Source of the DNA: Mesostigma viride
Taxonomy: Eukaryota; Streptophyta; Mesostigmatophyceae; Mesostigmatales; Mesostigmataceae
Assembly (NCBI GenBank): GCA_009746045.1
Contig: RPFO01000312.1
Location: 4,123,832-4,187,831 of the forward strand
Direction: 5' to 3'
Length of the DNA: 64,000 bases
The notes beneath the pieces were generated by a model, which searched no databases, was not told the origin of the DNA, and worked only from the letters and a program-made list of their open reading frames with translations. The position numbers and the translations under genes are program-made. This document shows, in pieces, positions 1-12,976 of the stretch (position 1 is the stretch's first letter; each line of letters begins with the position of its first letter).

Positions 1-83
1 GTCTCATTATGCTAGCATGCGGCGATGAAGACTTCAGAACGTACTGTTCTCTTTGAGCGATCGTGCGACGAAGAATACTTGAG

Positions 84-3000
84 TGCATCCGCTTCAGGGG
101 GACGCCGCCTGTACTGGTGGGAGACACCGCAGTCCAGCAACATCAAGTATGCAAGTCATCAGTTACAATTGACATGTTGCTGCGGGCAGGCGCCCACGGA
201 GCCGCAAACGAGGGTGGGTGGGAGGGCCAATTATTGGATGGAGGGATTCGCCAGCGTGTGCATGGGCTTGGTCCACCAACGCTTGCTGTCTCACACCTGG
301 CGGACCTGGTCTGCTCCTGCCCTATACCTTCCACCCACATCTGACATGCCAAGAAGCTGCTTGGTTTTGCTAACCCGTGTGTCCGTTGCTGCCAGGTGGC
401 TGCGACGTACGGCACCGTGTTGCGCGAGATGGCAGCAGCGGGGACGTTGCGGTGGCTGGGCTACCTCAGCAGTACAAGTGAGTTGGCATGCCTCAGCAGT
501 TCGAGTGTGGCATGCCCGGTTGGGATGCCCCCAACACCAAATCTGCATGGATGCGGAGCAGGCTGGGGGCGATCTTCCTTGATTAATTATGTGGCATGGA
601 TGTGCTCTGTGGCACCCATTTTTCTGCATCGGCTCATCTGCAACGGTATTTAAAACCCTGCCTCTATCTACACCAGCCAAACTAGGTGTTATCATACGTT
701 CATGCATGGGGTGCACTAATGAAAGCGCCCACACCCTTCTGGGCGACAAGAAGTTTGTGGCGGGGTTTGCAGTCAGCAAACTCTCGCATTTGGCCGTGTC
801 TCCACAACGTGCAGATTCTATAATGGTGGCTTGTCATAATACTGCAAACTGCAAGCAAAACTTTGTTCGACGTTTAAAGCTGGGCAAAGCGCCCTCAAGG
901 GGCCGCCTTTGTGAAGCCAAGAGCTGGGATGCATCTAGGACGAGCTGTAGGGAAGGAAGTCCAATGATTTTGTTGCCTATATGTAGGAATAAAGACTGCA
1001 GACACCTCCTGGAGACATGCCTCTTTGCTTTGTGGCTTGGGCAGCCATGGGCTCACTTTGCTGGCGCGCTGTCTGTCGCGTTCGGCGTTCCCTTTTTCAT
1101 GCGCATGTGCGTGGCTACCCCGATTGGCGGCAGGTGTCTACGGCGACTGGGGCGGGCATTGGGTGGATGAAGAGTAGGTGCCGGCCGCCATGGGTAGCCT
1201 ATTAATACAAAACACAAACTGTCTAACCTTGGATTTGTATTGTAGCGTGCTCATGGGGCCAGGATGGATCGGCGCAAGCCACAACCCGCGCCGACTCGCA
1301 CTGCCGTGTCACGGCGACCTTGTTCGTGTCCACGCAACCTTCCCAGCCAAGAACTGGCCAAGAAACTTAAGTGGGGAATATACCTGTAGTGTCGGGTACC
1401 GCGGGTTTTCATAGCCGGGGCCAGGGGGTGGTGGTGTGTGGCGCTGGGAGCATCCTCGCCTGAATACATGACTCTGCCTACGACCGAGCCATGCGGGGCG
1501 CTCAGCTAGGACATGCTCAGCCGTTTCGTGGGCCGTCTCGCTCTATACTCTATGGACATCCCGCCTGCAACATCAGCAGAGCCACTAGGGATAGACGGAA
1601 GACAGGCGTTTAGGGCTGGGGCAAAGCGGGAAAACAATAATGCAGATGGATGCTTGTAGAAGTTATGGATGGATGACTGGCAAGGTAGTCTAACTAGAAT
1701 GGCCCCCCGTTGACGACGTACCGAGGACATCTTTGCCCAGATGCTTGGGACGACACCCCAACGCTACGCGGCCTGCATATGCACACCGTGACATTCCAAG
1801 GGCCCCCACCCTTGGCATATCCTTAAGCCCATGCCTGTGCATGCAATGCCCACGCCTGCCCACGCCTGCTCATGCATCTGCCATGGCTGCAGCGATGCCT
1901 GCCTGTGCCTGCCCATGCCTTCCATTCGTTGTCCAGTGCCAAATGCTTTTGGCACTTTTATACTGTGGTATAATAATAATGTTTTTTACTGTTATAATAG
2001 TTAACCTGCTCTGGGCACGGTAGAATTTCCGACATGTCATGCCCCCAACCCTCCCCCCCTTCGCCAACGGTCCTTCTTCGGTCTCCCCCCCCGGTTCCCA
2101 CACGGTCTGTCCTCCCACTTGTCACCGCCAGCTGTGAACTACGTCCCAGCGAGCCCAAGGCAAAGGCACGTGCGGCGGCCGAGGCGGCGTGGCTGGCGCT
2201 GTGGCAAACACACGGCCTGCCCGTCCACATATTCCGCCTGGGTGGAATCTACGGGCCATCACGGAGGTGAGCGGGGAAATGTCCGTGTGCAGGGGTAGAT
2301 AAGTGAGGTGATGGAATATGTGTGTGCAGGGCTGTGTAGATGAGCCGGTGGAGTATGTGTGCTGGGATGCATAGGTGAAGTGGCAGGAAATGCGCGCACA
2401 GATTACATAGGTGAGATGGCAGAACTTGTGTGCGGCGGTGCTTGTAGGTGGGCGTGTGGAATACGTGTGTGCAGGGGTAGACAGCTCAGGGTGGAACACG
2501 CGTGACTGCGGCGATGTATGGGAGTGTGTGCGGACGTTGTGGACAGCGCGCTGGGTGCATGAGTTGGAGGACCTGACACAGGGGACACAAAGCCCCGCAC
2601 ATCTTGTTGGATGTCATCTGGCCATCCTGTGGGTGATTTCGGCCACAACCCATCCCTTGGTTAGTCATGGCTGGATCCATCATGGCCATAGCACCTGACA
2701 GCCATGCGCCTTGCATCAAAATATGTTGCCGTATGCCATGCCTGGCTCCTCCATCGTGTCTATTCGCTATATTGTCTACTGCCTGCCGCACCACCATCGC
2801 GCGTGCCAGCATCCTGGACTCCCTCTCCCGCGACACCAAGACTGACTCCCAGGTGCAGCGCTCCAACCGCCGGTTTGTGAGCCGCTGCCACGTGGCAGAC
2901 ATTTGCGGCGTGCTCTACGCCAGCATGCTCCAGCCGAACCCAGGGTGAGCGTGGGGCGATGTTGTCACGTAGCTTGTGGATGAAATGGATATGGCGTGTG

Positions 3001-3968
3001 TGTGAGCTGTCGTGGCACGCTGTGCTTTGGTTAGATGTGGATTGTAATTGGGAGCACTATCTCACGGATGCCCGCATGCTGCGCTTGAGGAGTCCGGCGT
3101 GCAAGATTCAGGAGTGGCCATGGCGCTTGGCCTTTTAGACTAGACTAGGCCAGACTAGACTGTATTAATCTACTTCTATACCATTGTGCTACTTGAGACT
3201 TGCACTGGGGTTAGCTGAGCAGCTGCCCTGGGTCCCATGAATACCGCTCATTGCTCCTGCGTTGCGTGTAGGCTGTTGCAGGTGTCAAAAGCGCAGGTGC
3301 GAAACCTATTCCTTGCAATCGCGTGGATGGCCACGGCCTGGCCGATAAGTCTGGAACATTGCCAAATTAGGCATGTTGCAACAAGAAGTTCTATCAAACT
3401 GCCATATTCTTTTTGGTACTAGTGTCGGTAGTACATCATAGTACTGTAGTATATCATGTGTATTGCTTGGACTGGCTCGCCATTTGCACATGTTCTTTCC
3501 TTTCTTATAGAATGCCATTCCACCTGAGGCACCCTGTCACCGTCAGCACCATCTACACTGCTATCACGTCCCATGCCATTTCGTCCACGCAGCCGCGTCT
3601 ACAACATTGTCGATGACGAGCCTGCACCGAGAGGTGACGTCGAAGCATTCGCGCGGAATCTGCTGGCGACAGTCAGCAAGGCGGATGCCGCCGGCGAGCT
3701 GGAGGCTGGTATCGCCGTACAGATGCAGGAATTAGTTAGAATCAAGGATTCCAGCATCGCCAGTCGGGCAGGCCATGAACCTGGCATTCGTAGAGGCGGA
3801 GGAGCTGAGGATGAGACCATGGGTGTGCTGGGTAGGCAGGCGGAGAAGCGCGTGAGCAACCAGCGGATAAAGGACGAGCTGCGTTACATGCTGCGCTACC
3901 CAAATTACCGCCTGGGCTTGCTGTCCCTCGTGGACATTCGCTCCTTAAACATAGATGTTCCCTCCTGA
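84..3968 (+). CDS. SDR-family NAD(P)-binding protein, 3' part (gene runs off the left edge)
   Basis: Six exons join in phase: ~84-146, 396-477, 1134-1173, 2132-2266, 2810-2944 and 3593-3968 (stop 3966-3968), all with GT-AG borders. They encode about 276 residues. Landmarks in order are LRWLGYLSSTSVYGDWGG, WVDED, a Lys/Ala-rich helix, LPVHIFRLGGIYGPSRS, FVSRCHVADICGVLYASM, RVYNIVDDEPAPRGDV and, near the end, YMLRYPNYRLGL. This order is that of the atypical/extended SDR (NAD-dependent epimerase-like) proteins of plants and cyanobacteria, often predicted to be plastidial. The N-terminal GxxGxxG nucleotide loop must lie left of the window. I see no YxxxK at the usual place, so catalysis is uncertain. 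The first exon's 5' border is a choice between AG at 82-83 and AG at 96-97. Relative to plant relatives, a 60-70 residue stretch rich in Ala, Glu and Gly follows DNPAPR-type sequence. Family assignment is firm; substrate unknown. Confidence 0.85.
2275..2510 (+). repeat. Degenerate ~50-bp tandem repeat in SDR intron
   Basis: Units built on gtgtgcaggg...ataggtgaggtggcag...aatatgtg recur four to five times between the exon ending at 2266 and the next one at 2810. They copy donor-like gtgag and acceptor-like gcag words. No coding potential is seen. Confidence 0.5.
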
Positions 3969-4689
3969 ACATTATGCAATCCGTGTTGCGAATAAAGGGA
4001 GCAATGTGGCTTTATTATGAAGCTCATCTAACGTTGGCATATTCTGGCCATTTGCGCCTCAGCCAATGTCTTGACCGCACCGGCCCCTTAATTTATAGCA
4101 TCTGCTTTGCGTCAATCTACTTGTTGTATTGCACCCACAGTTGCGCCCACACCCGGTGATGATACGGAGAGAGCGCTATGTGGCCTGCCCACTTGGCGCA
4201 GTGAGAGAAGCTAGGGCGCGCTCCCTCCTTGTCATTAAGTGTATAGGGGTTTATTGGTTCCTTTATTAATATAAATATTTAATTAATTAATTAGTTAATT
4301 AATTTTTATTGGTATACCCGCGTGACTCAGTCTATACGTGCTCATTCAAGCAACGTTGAAAACTGGCTATGTGTTGACCAATCATCACATCTCTCTCGAT
4401 GCCCGTCATGTCATTGTTCCATACCCACACCCTCGGATCAGTAATAATATAGTAGTGGCCAGCCAGTGCTGGTGTTATAAATGTTCAAGTAACTAGCTCA
4501 AAACGTAATTCTTGAAACGCGTTAATTCATATAGCTCTGACCGCGGTAATTCATATAGCTTTGAGCAGTTTGGTTCATTGGACATGCGGACACTTGAAGT
4601 GCCGTGTTGAGGCCATTCCTAAAACTAATATGCTTGAAGGACATGCAACGTTTATGTGCACTCCCACCGCTTAGTTACACCAGGACGGC
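3969..4689. other. Intergenic, AT-rich, no gene seen
   Basis: This is the 3' flank of the SDR gene. Around 4,264-4,310 there is an AT tract made of ttaattaattaattagttaatt units, like the tails that end LINE copies elsewhere in the window. It may be the scar of a very short insertion. No exon-like segment was recognised. Confidence 0.5.
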
Positions 4690-5655
4690 ACAGCGGTAAT
4701 AGATGGAGACGTGACTGCGTCACGTGAGCATAAGGCCTCAGTGGGAGGGGAACATGGGATGGAATGGATGATGTAAGCTATCTAGGTCCTAGTTACATGG
4801 TTGTGGGCACCACGGCCCGAATCGCTATGAATGCCATACGCGGTTACACGCGGAGGCCCCACAGACTTGGGGGTGGTCTCCTTCATCACTACTTGCCATC
4901 TATCCTTGCTTACTGGTCATCTGCCTCCGTATTACAGACAAACCAGGAGGCTGCCCGGGTGTGAGCCCGTCTAGGGTAGCACATGCCCATGCTGAGTCTA
5001 TCACGAAAAGTCCACGGGTGCATGGCGGCCCTGCCGCGCACGGCCTGGGGCACGCCAGGTGAGGACATATCGCCCAGGCTGGGCGGGCTTGGTGCCAGGC
5101 TGCCAGCTAACTATTGAGTATCAGATGTGTCTACCTGATCTGTGCGGGTCAGGTGCCCGGCTGGGCCCAGGCGCCTGTGCCTAAGAATGTGGGAAGCATA
5201 GGGCAAATCAGCGTACAAATCCTCATTACTAATGTGCAAACCAAAGGGGGCCTTGCGCAGCATCTTGGTGACGTCGCCGTCGAGTCATTGCTCCAGCTCC
5301 TGCGTCAGTGCCCAGGTCTCGGCGCCGTAGGTCAGGATCGTCAGAATGACGACCTTGAAGAGGTCACGCTTGACGATCCGGGGTAGGGCGGGGTTGCTCC
5401 ACCAGCGGCCGGGCGGTGGTCATGGAGTTGCGCCCACGCCATGCCGATCCGTGTAGTCAGGTTGTCCTCGCAGTCGGGAAGCCAACTGCCGAGCAGCTTG
5501 AAGCGGCCTGAAGTAGGGTAGTTGACCTCGGTGTCGTCTAAGAGGCGGAGTGTGGGTGGGGGCCCTGCCATGCCGAGGGCCAGGGCCTCCGTTTTGGGGC
5601 TGCTTTCTAGACCAACCGCCCGAGCCTCGAGCGCCAGGCAGTCCAGACAGGGCTG
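4690..5655 (-). pseudogene. 5'-truncated LINE copy (family A), minus orientation
   Basis: Read on the minus strand, this is the same sequence as the reverse-transcriptase-containing copy at 47.5-48.66 kb. It starts around the LDCLALEARAVGLE segment and continues through LGMAGPPPTLRLLDD, YPTSGRFKLLGSWLPDCED and TRIGMAWA. Frameshifts split it into several frames, and the YADD core is missing. The end near 4,709-4,725 keeps the family's 3' hairpin (ACGTGAC / GTCACGT around TGC). Nothing here can make a working protein. It is a retroposed, 5'-truncated copy. Confidence 0.8.
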
Positions 5656-5805
5656 CACATATCCACATCCATCCATTTCTATCAACCTGAACGACTCGAC
5701 AAACGCCCAGATAAGATAACAGAAGGGTCGAGCTACAATCCATGGTCTGGATTCTTCCAGATTTCTGGTCTGCGCTGGTTGTCTCTTTGATAAATGTACA
5801 GTCAC
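5655..5805 (-). repeat. Copy of dispersed repeat R1
   Basis: On the minus strand it begins atcaaagagacaaccagcg, runs through caggccagaaatctgg and an accatgg...agctcgac block, and ends near tcaggttgatagaaatgg. The same unit recurs near 24.6, 38.7, 39.1, 40.1, 42.9, 43.2 and 59.8 kb. This copy is more divergent than those at 24.6 and 42.9 kb. Confidence 0.7.
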
Positions 5806-6975
5806 CCATCACAGAAATTTGCCAGCTGCATGGCCTTGCAGGATAGTGAAGGGGGTAGAGCAGATCAGCATGGCAAGCCAGTCTCTGACCGACCTTAAAT
5901 CAAAGCTACCGTACTGCCATATGGGCGGTGATCAGAAAGGCTGTTTACGCTCGAGTAGACTCAAGCCAGTCGAAGATGGCATCAAGGTAGGGTTCACCAA
6001 TGTACTCGTGCACTGCGCGCACAGCCAGCAAGCAAAAGCATGTGCCAGGAAGCAAGATTAGCCTTGTTAACATGCAGTGTGGATGGCAAGGCAGCAACCT
6101 AGCTTGCAAGACATACACTTAACCAGGGATGAGCAACCACCTAGACAACCACACACATATATCGGGGCACTGATATGGGGGGTTATGGGTGAACCCTGGG
6201 TACGCCCCTAAAGCCCCTCAGGCTCTGGGAGAGGCCTTTATATTCTCCCAAACCGGTGCCCGTCTACATGAGTTCCAAGCCTATCTGTTGCCACTGGACC
6301 ATGGGGCAGACCTACTGCATCCGCTACGCTTTTGCTATATCGCAGCTTTATTGCGCCCACAGTCGTTGCTAGACTCTCCCCGTGAGCAGTTAACTTGAAC
6401 CTGTGGCCTGCCTTTCAAGGCAATTAGAGAAGGGGGGGGGGGGGGGGGGGCATGCCCCCTTCTTGCTGTGCATCAAAAGGGATGAAAGGTACCTACTCAA
6501 CAGTTGGTACCCCGTGACTCTCCCAACGGAGGCGCGTGAATGAATGAATCGGGGCCAGACCTCACCTGGCCTGCGTCACATGCTGGAAAAATTTCCAAAT
6601 CGATGCAAGCGGGCACCAGACGGGCCAGCTGATGGCCTTAGTTACTCCAGTAGCAGTTCCCCTTTTAGCACAACCAAGCCCCACAACCCCTGAGCTCCCT
6701 CAGCTCAGGGGACAACCAACAAGATGAGAGGAAAGCAGAGGTAGCTAAAGAAATCATCAAGGTAGATAAATCCGCTGCAAAATATAACACATGCAATACA
6801 AGTGGTAAGCAAAGGAGAAGAGAAAACACATGCTATTAATTTTTTCGCGTATCTTATATAATGCTCGCTTGGAATATACAAGGTTGCACCAGCCGACACC
6901 ATGCCATCACCAAGCTATCAACAGAACATCACAACAGAGCTATAAATGACTGTGATGAAAATGCAGAAGGCGGTC
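5806..6975. other. Intergenic, no gene seen
   Basis: It contains a 24-base G-run at about 6,427-6,450, and at 6,505-6,530 a degraded hairpin word (ccgtgactctcccaacggaggc) like the 3' ends of mobile elements at 26.2 and 45.9 kb. 6,700-6,900 is AT-rich and probably includes 3' sequence of the minus-strand hydrolase gene. Confidence 0.45.
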
Positions 6976-9900
6976 CTAGTGGTTATGAGAATAGCAAGGC
7001 CCAAACCCAGAAGGCTGTTTAATGCAGCACGCGTTCACCGTCCTCAGCACTGCCGCAAGTGCAACATGGTCAGTGACTTGGGCTTGCCAACGCTTACTTG
7101 CGTACGCCCGGTTCATCAGCTCGGACACGGGTGATGCATCCGGCTTGAGCGAGCCGTGGAGCTCTGGTACGGCCTGTTGCAGGTGACGAGGAAAAAGGAA
7201 AGATAGTCCACGTTGCCTGCTTGAGAAGACAGGCCGGAAGATTTGTCCACACCTTAAGTCGGGCAGCAAAGGTGCCGAACACTTGCATTCAGCACGACAC
7301 AATCCTATACGCTCGTACTTCTAATGTCAACAGGAAGCAGCGCAAAACTGTTATATTCGCCTGCAACGTGCTGGTTCGCCCGCAAAGTGGCACTGGAAGC
7401 AGCCGCCGCGGCATGCCAGGCGCAGCGGCAGATTAAGTAGACGTGGCTAATACTTCATGCACTACAAGAGGGCACATTTCTTGTCCCACTTTCCTTGTTC
7501 ACACTGACCCTGGCCCTATGTCTATAGCCTGCTAGGAGGAGGCCACGAGTGAGTGGGCTTGAAAACATTAAGACAAACAGCCCGAAAACAGATCCCTTGT
7601 AATCAGGGGCATGTCATGGTTCCACTACAGGAACCGGCGTCAAAGGCGAGTCTGCAGGAAAATGCAAACCTGGCAGCAGACTCCGTAGATTTGCAGAGCC
7701 AATTAAGGACAACGGCACGGGCAGTACCAGCTGCTCACCAGCAGCACGGAGTCGCGCCAGCGGCTGCGTCGCGGGTCGGTGGTGAGAAAACCCTCCTCGT
7801 CCAACAGACCGGATGCTAGCAGCGCGTCGTGGATGGCCTGCGAGCTGGCGCGTGGGAAACCTTCAATGCTGGGGGTGGGGGGGGGGGGGTCATTGGGTGG
7901 GAGGAGGGAGGTGATGGGACGAGCCACGACAAAAGACAGGCTGACGAAAGACGCGCTAAGCTGCCAGACAAACTTGATAGGTCGCATGAGCTTCAGTGTG
8001 AATGAAGAACAGAGCATGTCTTGGGTGGGTCTGGAATACAGAATGTGTAGTGGGGCGGCAGGCAGGCGTGTGGGTACTGGAGGTATGCCATGACCTGCTG
8101 AATAGATGGGCAGAGACCAACGGCTATTTATACAGTAGGCAAATACTAGAACAGCATCGATGGGTGTGAGGCTGCAGGTACGGAGAGAAAGGAGAACGTG
8201 TGGGCATTGACACACCACTGAAGGCAGTGGCAACACCCCGCTAGTAGTTTAGCCCAACAGGCTCCCAAGTGGTGGCAGCGTGGACACCAAGCGCCCATAA
8301 CCGAAAGGAAGCGAATCGCAAGCGCCCGCAATCACGACGCTGCTTGGTGCCGACTGCACACAACGGACCTCTAGGGATGCAGCCCAGCCTTTGTGCTGAA
8401 AGCGCGCTAAAAGTGATGGCTGGGTGTAATGGTTGTCATGGGCGGTTTCCTATTCGTCCAACAGCCATCACGGCTAACCCCATGTTATGGTGTGCAGGCT
8501 GCGGGATCTAGAGCCCAACAGCAGTGATTATCAGGGTCAAAAAGCCCGGTGTTTGCTGGGCCAAGCAACGCTATTTACCGCTCACTGAAGAAGTCCGGTG
8601 TGAGCCGCATGGGAGGCACAACAATGACGTCCGCTTTTCTCCCCGCAGAAACCAGGATCTGACGGGGGGGAGCACAGGGCACGCCACCATGGCAGACGCA
8701 CAGGGTGGCACACGTTACATAAATGACTTGATATTATCTCAGGATGGCGATCAGTGGGGCATGATTCCAGTGGGGGCGTTCAGAGGCATTATTCGCCATG
8801 CAGGACGGCTGTGGAGCCGCTTGCCAGCCGTGTAACAAGGGCCACGTAATGAGCTATCTAAAGAAGACCGTTTAACGAGCCAGTTAGCGAAATGTGTTAA
8901 CGGCAGCCGATCCCTGTGGTCAGGCATGGAGCCTCCTAAATTTGCAGCACAAATCTCTCTTGTTTTGGCATCATACTGTTCCAATCACGGTCTAGACGTA
9001 CAATAGATACTGCTTGCAGTCATCACGGGCTCAGCTGACAGAGCCTCACTTCGAAAACAGCTCAGTGGCTGTCTGTCTGCACGCAAGCACGCCCAGCTTA
9101 TATTGCCCAAGCCCCGGGCACTGGGCTTGCTGAGGGCGTTGATGAAAGTGCTATGTATGCACACAGTCACCGACGCACCACCCGTCCCTGGCATGGCTGT
9201 TCAACTATTGCTATCATCCGGTGACTGCTTATGTCAAAGTAGAAACCAGGCTCCCCATCGAATGGCAGCTACAGCAGCAGCTCCTTTCTTCTCTGCCTCA
9301 CAAGCCATACTCACACGCAAGGCAGGCGCTCTCAAGAACAAAATCCCCACCCACAACATCCCACACTCACATGCAAGGTGCTACCTCGACGTGTAACTAA
9401 AATACTTTACCTCCGCCTGCTGGTTCACGATGTGCGTTGTCCGAACGTCGCGCTGCATGGTCACGAAGAGGACCTGTGCGTGCCGCGCGCACGCAGCCAA
9501 CGCGTGTGCAGGGACACGAATGCAAGCAGCCAGAACGCATTAGCCACCGAGCAAGCCAAATTATGTGTCGCCAGCCGCAACGCATCATAGACTATTTTCC
9601 GATATCGCCATCCATGACGCAGACAAAACAGCCACCGATCGATTACAACCTCATTCTCGGTGCGACTGCATGCTATTGGCGTTGAGTGTAACCAGGCCTT
9701 GGCCATGCGCGGGAGGTTTCCCATATGAGTGAAGACCGCTTGGGGGGGGGGCAACCTAGCCAACCTTTTTAAGCATGAAAGGTTGCGGTGGTCGATTATG
9801 TGCCACAATGCCCCCACATTACACAAGCAACACAATTACCATATGGCCATGACCACACGTATGATATGACCGCGTAAACTAGTGCTCTGCAAGGCAATCA

Positions 9901-12900
9901 CTTGGGGGCCCTCCTTGCATCCTGTATACGCCGCAGGCAGGAGGCGCGCCCTGGCATCTCTGGCCACCACCGCTGCCATGCATGTGCGCATGAGCGTGCC
10001 AGCGAAATGCGAGGTTTGCGCCAACCAAAAGTAGCAGTTAACCAACTGTGCGGCCATGCATGAGGTCCCATGACAGATGCTTCCCTCCCAAAATCGGCCA
10101 AGAGAAAGGATACAACCAAATACGAAGGAAATGACATCTGCAGATGTCAACTTGCCCCAACGCAGGGGATACATCAGGTGGGGTGGGCCTCATTTCAGTC
10201 CATATACTGGAGGGGGGTGTCTCCACACATGACACTCCCAACTGAACGACCCCAAGGCACAATGGAGTCAGCTCCAAACACAAGATCGCCTTTATCTACC
10301 AACATTATGCACAAGAATTTGGCGATTGAAGACTCACGAGCTCTATCTCCACTGCCCTATCCTATGGGTAACGAAGCTGGCCCGCGCAGTTTACCGGCGG
10401 GTACGGGGCGCCGCCATAGGCCGGCTTAGTGTTGTCCTGTCGTACGGCACGCATGATCTGGACAACCACCGCATCCACCGGCATGTGCAGGGGCAATGCG
10501 GCTGCAAGGGGGTAGGAAGGTGGAGGGGGAATGAAGGGTGGAACAAGGGATACAGGGGCAAGAGGGTGTGTGCGGACACCAACGCAACGGATGGCATGGT
10601 AACGGGGTCCAGCGCAAGGGAGGAGGAGGTGTTCAGAGAGAGGCAACGATCTGGCAAGTATCAATGACGGCCCCACAGCAGCCAAAGGGTGCAGACCCGT
10701 GAACCGCATCCAACAAGTTTTCACACCCCGTATTTCAACCTGGGCTTTTGGGTTAGTTTGGGGTTCTGACGTCGCCGTGTGGCAACCCAAGTCTCGAGTC
10801 TGCAGAACTGTCATGGTGGCCCCCCTTCCCAAACCAATGAGAAACTCCCCACAGGAAGGGATGCACAGATGGTCAGGTATCTATAACCTGAAATGGCACA
10901 ACCCAAGACGTGACCAGGGATGCAACATTGCCTGATCCAGAACCCCCATCATGACAAAAGCTCATCAAAAGCCCCAGATTCCTACGTGCATGTGTTAGGA
11001 AGCTGCACAGTATGTCTCCCTGATGGCATAGAGCTATATATGTGGGCGAGGGGCTGTTTGGGGCCGAGAGCCCCAAGTTCTTTGTTGACGCAGATACCAC
11101 ACTAAGCACACTAAGCGACGGAAGCGTGTGGCATTCCCTCCCCTGTCAGGCACACCGAACCAAATGACAAGCCTTCCACATGACCACGCAACACCGGCTT
11201 GGTCTGGGCAGGCAGGGAGTAGGCAGGGTAGTGCTTACAGACGAATGCCCCCCCTGAGGACGCGCCGAGCGCAAACAGGGGCACGTGGGCCACTCCTTCC
11301 CTCTCGCGCAGAGTGGAGATCACGGATGTGACGGATGCCTGCACCAAGCCGTGCAAGGGACATGGTGTGGGTATTACATGCCATGAGCGGGACAAGATGT
11401 GGCGTGAGCCTGGCAGCCCACGGCATGCCATGGCATGAGCACGGGGGGGCACAGGCACGGCCAGTGACATACGCAAGTCACGCAACGCAGGGGAGACACA
11501 CATTATGGCATGCTCAAGGCACACACTTGGGAAACAGCGTGCATACAGAGCACGCAGCAGATCCTGCTTCTAAGGGGCGCCTTCGCTCGTATCAAGGCAT
11601 GCTTGAAAACGAGAAGGCTCACTAGAACAAGAGCACGCGCGAATGCGTTGTGCCACAGAACGAGCGTACCACCGAGCACCCACGCAGCTGCCCTGCACCG
11701 ATTGCTGCCACACCCGACCTTCATGAGGCCAGATGACAGCGGGACCAGATAGGAATCACATAGTAGTAGGAATCATATAATAGTAGTAGGAATCATGTAA
11801 TAGTAGTAGGAATCATGTAATAGTAGTATAACAGGACCAAGAATCCGGGGCCCAAGTGAGTGCTCCCATGGGGTGACCTTTCGGTGTGTCACGTGATGCT
11901 CGCATGTGGGCCACCGTGGCTTGCCGGGCCATCGCACAGTTGCCGAGTGGGTGCCTCGATAGCAAAGGGAAAAATCCACAGCCAAGAATTGTGGTTTCCC
12001 CAGAAAGTATGTTCTCTAATTACATTACCTGGCCTTAAACACCGTGCATGCCACCACCACCCACCATGCCTGACCACCCACCCCCATGCCTGACCACCCA
12101 CCACATCAGCGCTGTCTTCACCCAGCAGCCAGCACCCCGAAGGTCGGTGTTGACTGCTGACTGCCAGCACCAAGTAGCCGCGTGCCAGCGCCGAATAAAA
12201 CATGGCTTTCTCGATGGGTAGGCCCAGGCAGTGGGGGCAGCCGTCGCTCTACCGGGGGGAGGGGGGGGCGCAGGTGACAGCAGGCATCACAGCAGCAAGA
12301 AATACTTGTCTTATTGCAGGCAGTGCATGTCATACAAGCAATACATGTTTACCAGGCAGCCTACACACAGAATTTCAAGCCACCAGGGAGGTGCTTCCAT
12401 TACCAGTACGCACGGCAGCTTTACATGCACGTTGATCTATCCTGTCTATCAACAAACACTGCGAACATTTGTGGACATTTCTTCTGATGCTCATGAGCAT
12501 GCTTCTTTAGCAAGCTGGTGTCAAATATATTTTGGGGGTGCAACTTGATGTGGAAAGTGTCGCCAAGCTATCTCAGCAAACACGCCCTATAAGTCCGAAT
12601 CTGGAGCTGAGAAATGATCTGGAAAGTTTGGAGCCCGTAATTCCGACGTGAGCGTAGAGCTGCAAAATTATTCACACTACGACCTCAACTCGTCTTCGCA
12701 AAGAAAGAGAAGTACCTTGTCGATGAAGTCGGTCGCTTGGTGAGAGCATCCGTGTGCAAGGAATAAAACGGCAGATGGCCGCACGGTGGGTCTTGCCCAA
12801 ACCACCTCAGCACCAGCAATAACTTCGACATGTACTGAATCGTTCGTGCTGTTTGGCACTTTGAGCCGCGAATTAGGTAGGTCCCCAAGGACGAACGAGG

Positions 12901-12976
12901 ACGCAAACGTCAACAGTGCCAAGGATAGAAGGCAAGGCACGTTGGCCAGCAGCCTTCCCGACAAGATAAAATTCAT
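6976..12976 (-). CDS. Predicted secreted alpha/beta hydrolase
   Basis: Eight minus-strand exons have matching phases and GT-AG borders: 12716-12976, 12102-12248, 11239-11338, 10395-10501, 9411-9473, 8579-8658, 7739-7868 and 6976-7173. They give about 361 residues. The ATG at 12976 opens with a hydrophobic leader (roughly residues 5-30), so entry to the ER or another membrane route is likely. Then come AVLFLAHGCSHQATDF (oxyanion-type HG), CPHCLGLP, ALARGYLVLAVSSQ, and LFALGASSGGAF with the nucleophile motif G-A-S-S-G. Further on are PVDAVVVQIM, YPPVLFVTMQRDVRTT, a MRLTPDFFSER segment, GLLDEEGFLTTDPR and PDASPVSELMNRAYAS. This is the order of a plant/algal alpha/beta-hydrolase family of unknown substrate. 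An alternative ATG at 13030 would add 18 residues. The intron tandem repeats do not touch the exons. Divergent to PCF11. Confidence 0.88.
11755..11832. repeat. 20-bp tandem repeat in hydrolase intron
   Basis: About four copies of aggaatcatgtaatagtagt, with small differences between copies. They lie between the exons at 11239-11338 and 12102-12248. Confidence 0.8.

Noticed and set aside
4709-4725. Hairpin as a transcription terminator
   Set aside because: It is the terminal hairpin of a LINE copy; identical structures end other copies.
9710-9760. Minus-strand segment reading AVFTHMGNLPRMAKAW as the missing hydrolase exon
   Set aside because: Its phase does not fit; the exon at 9411-9473 (VLFVTMQRDVRTT) fits phase and family.
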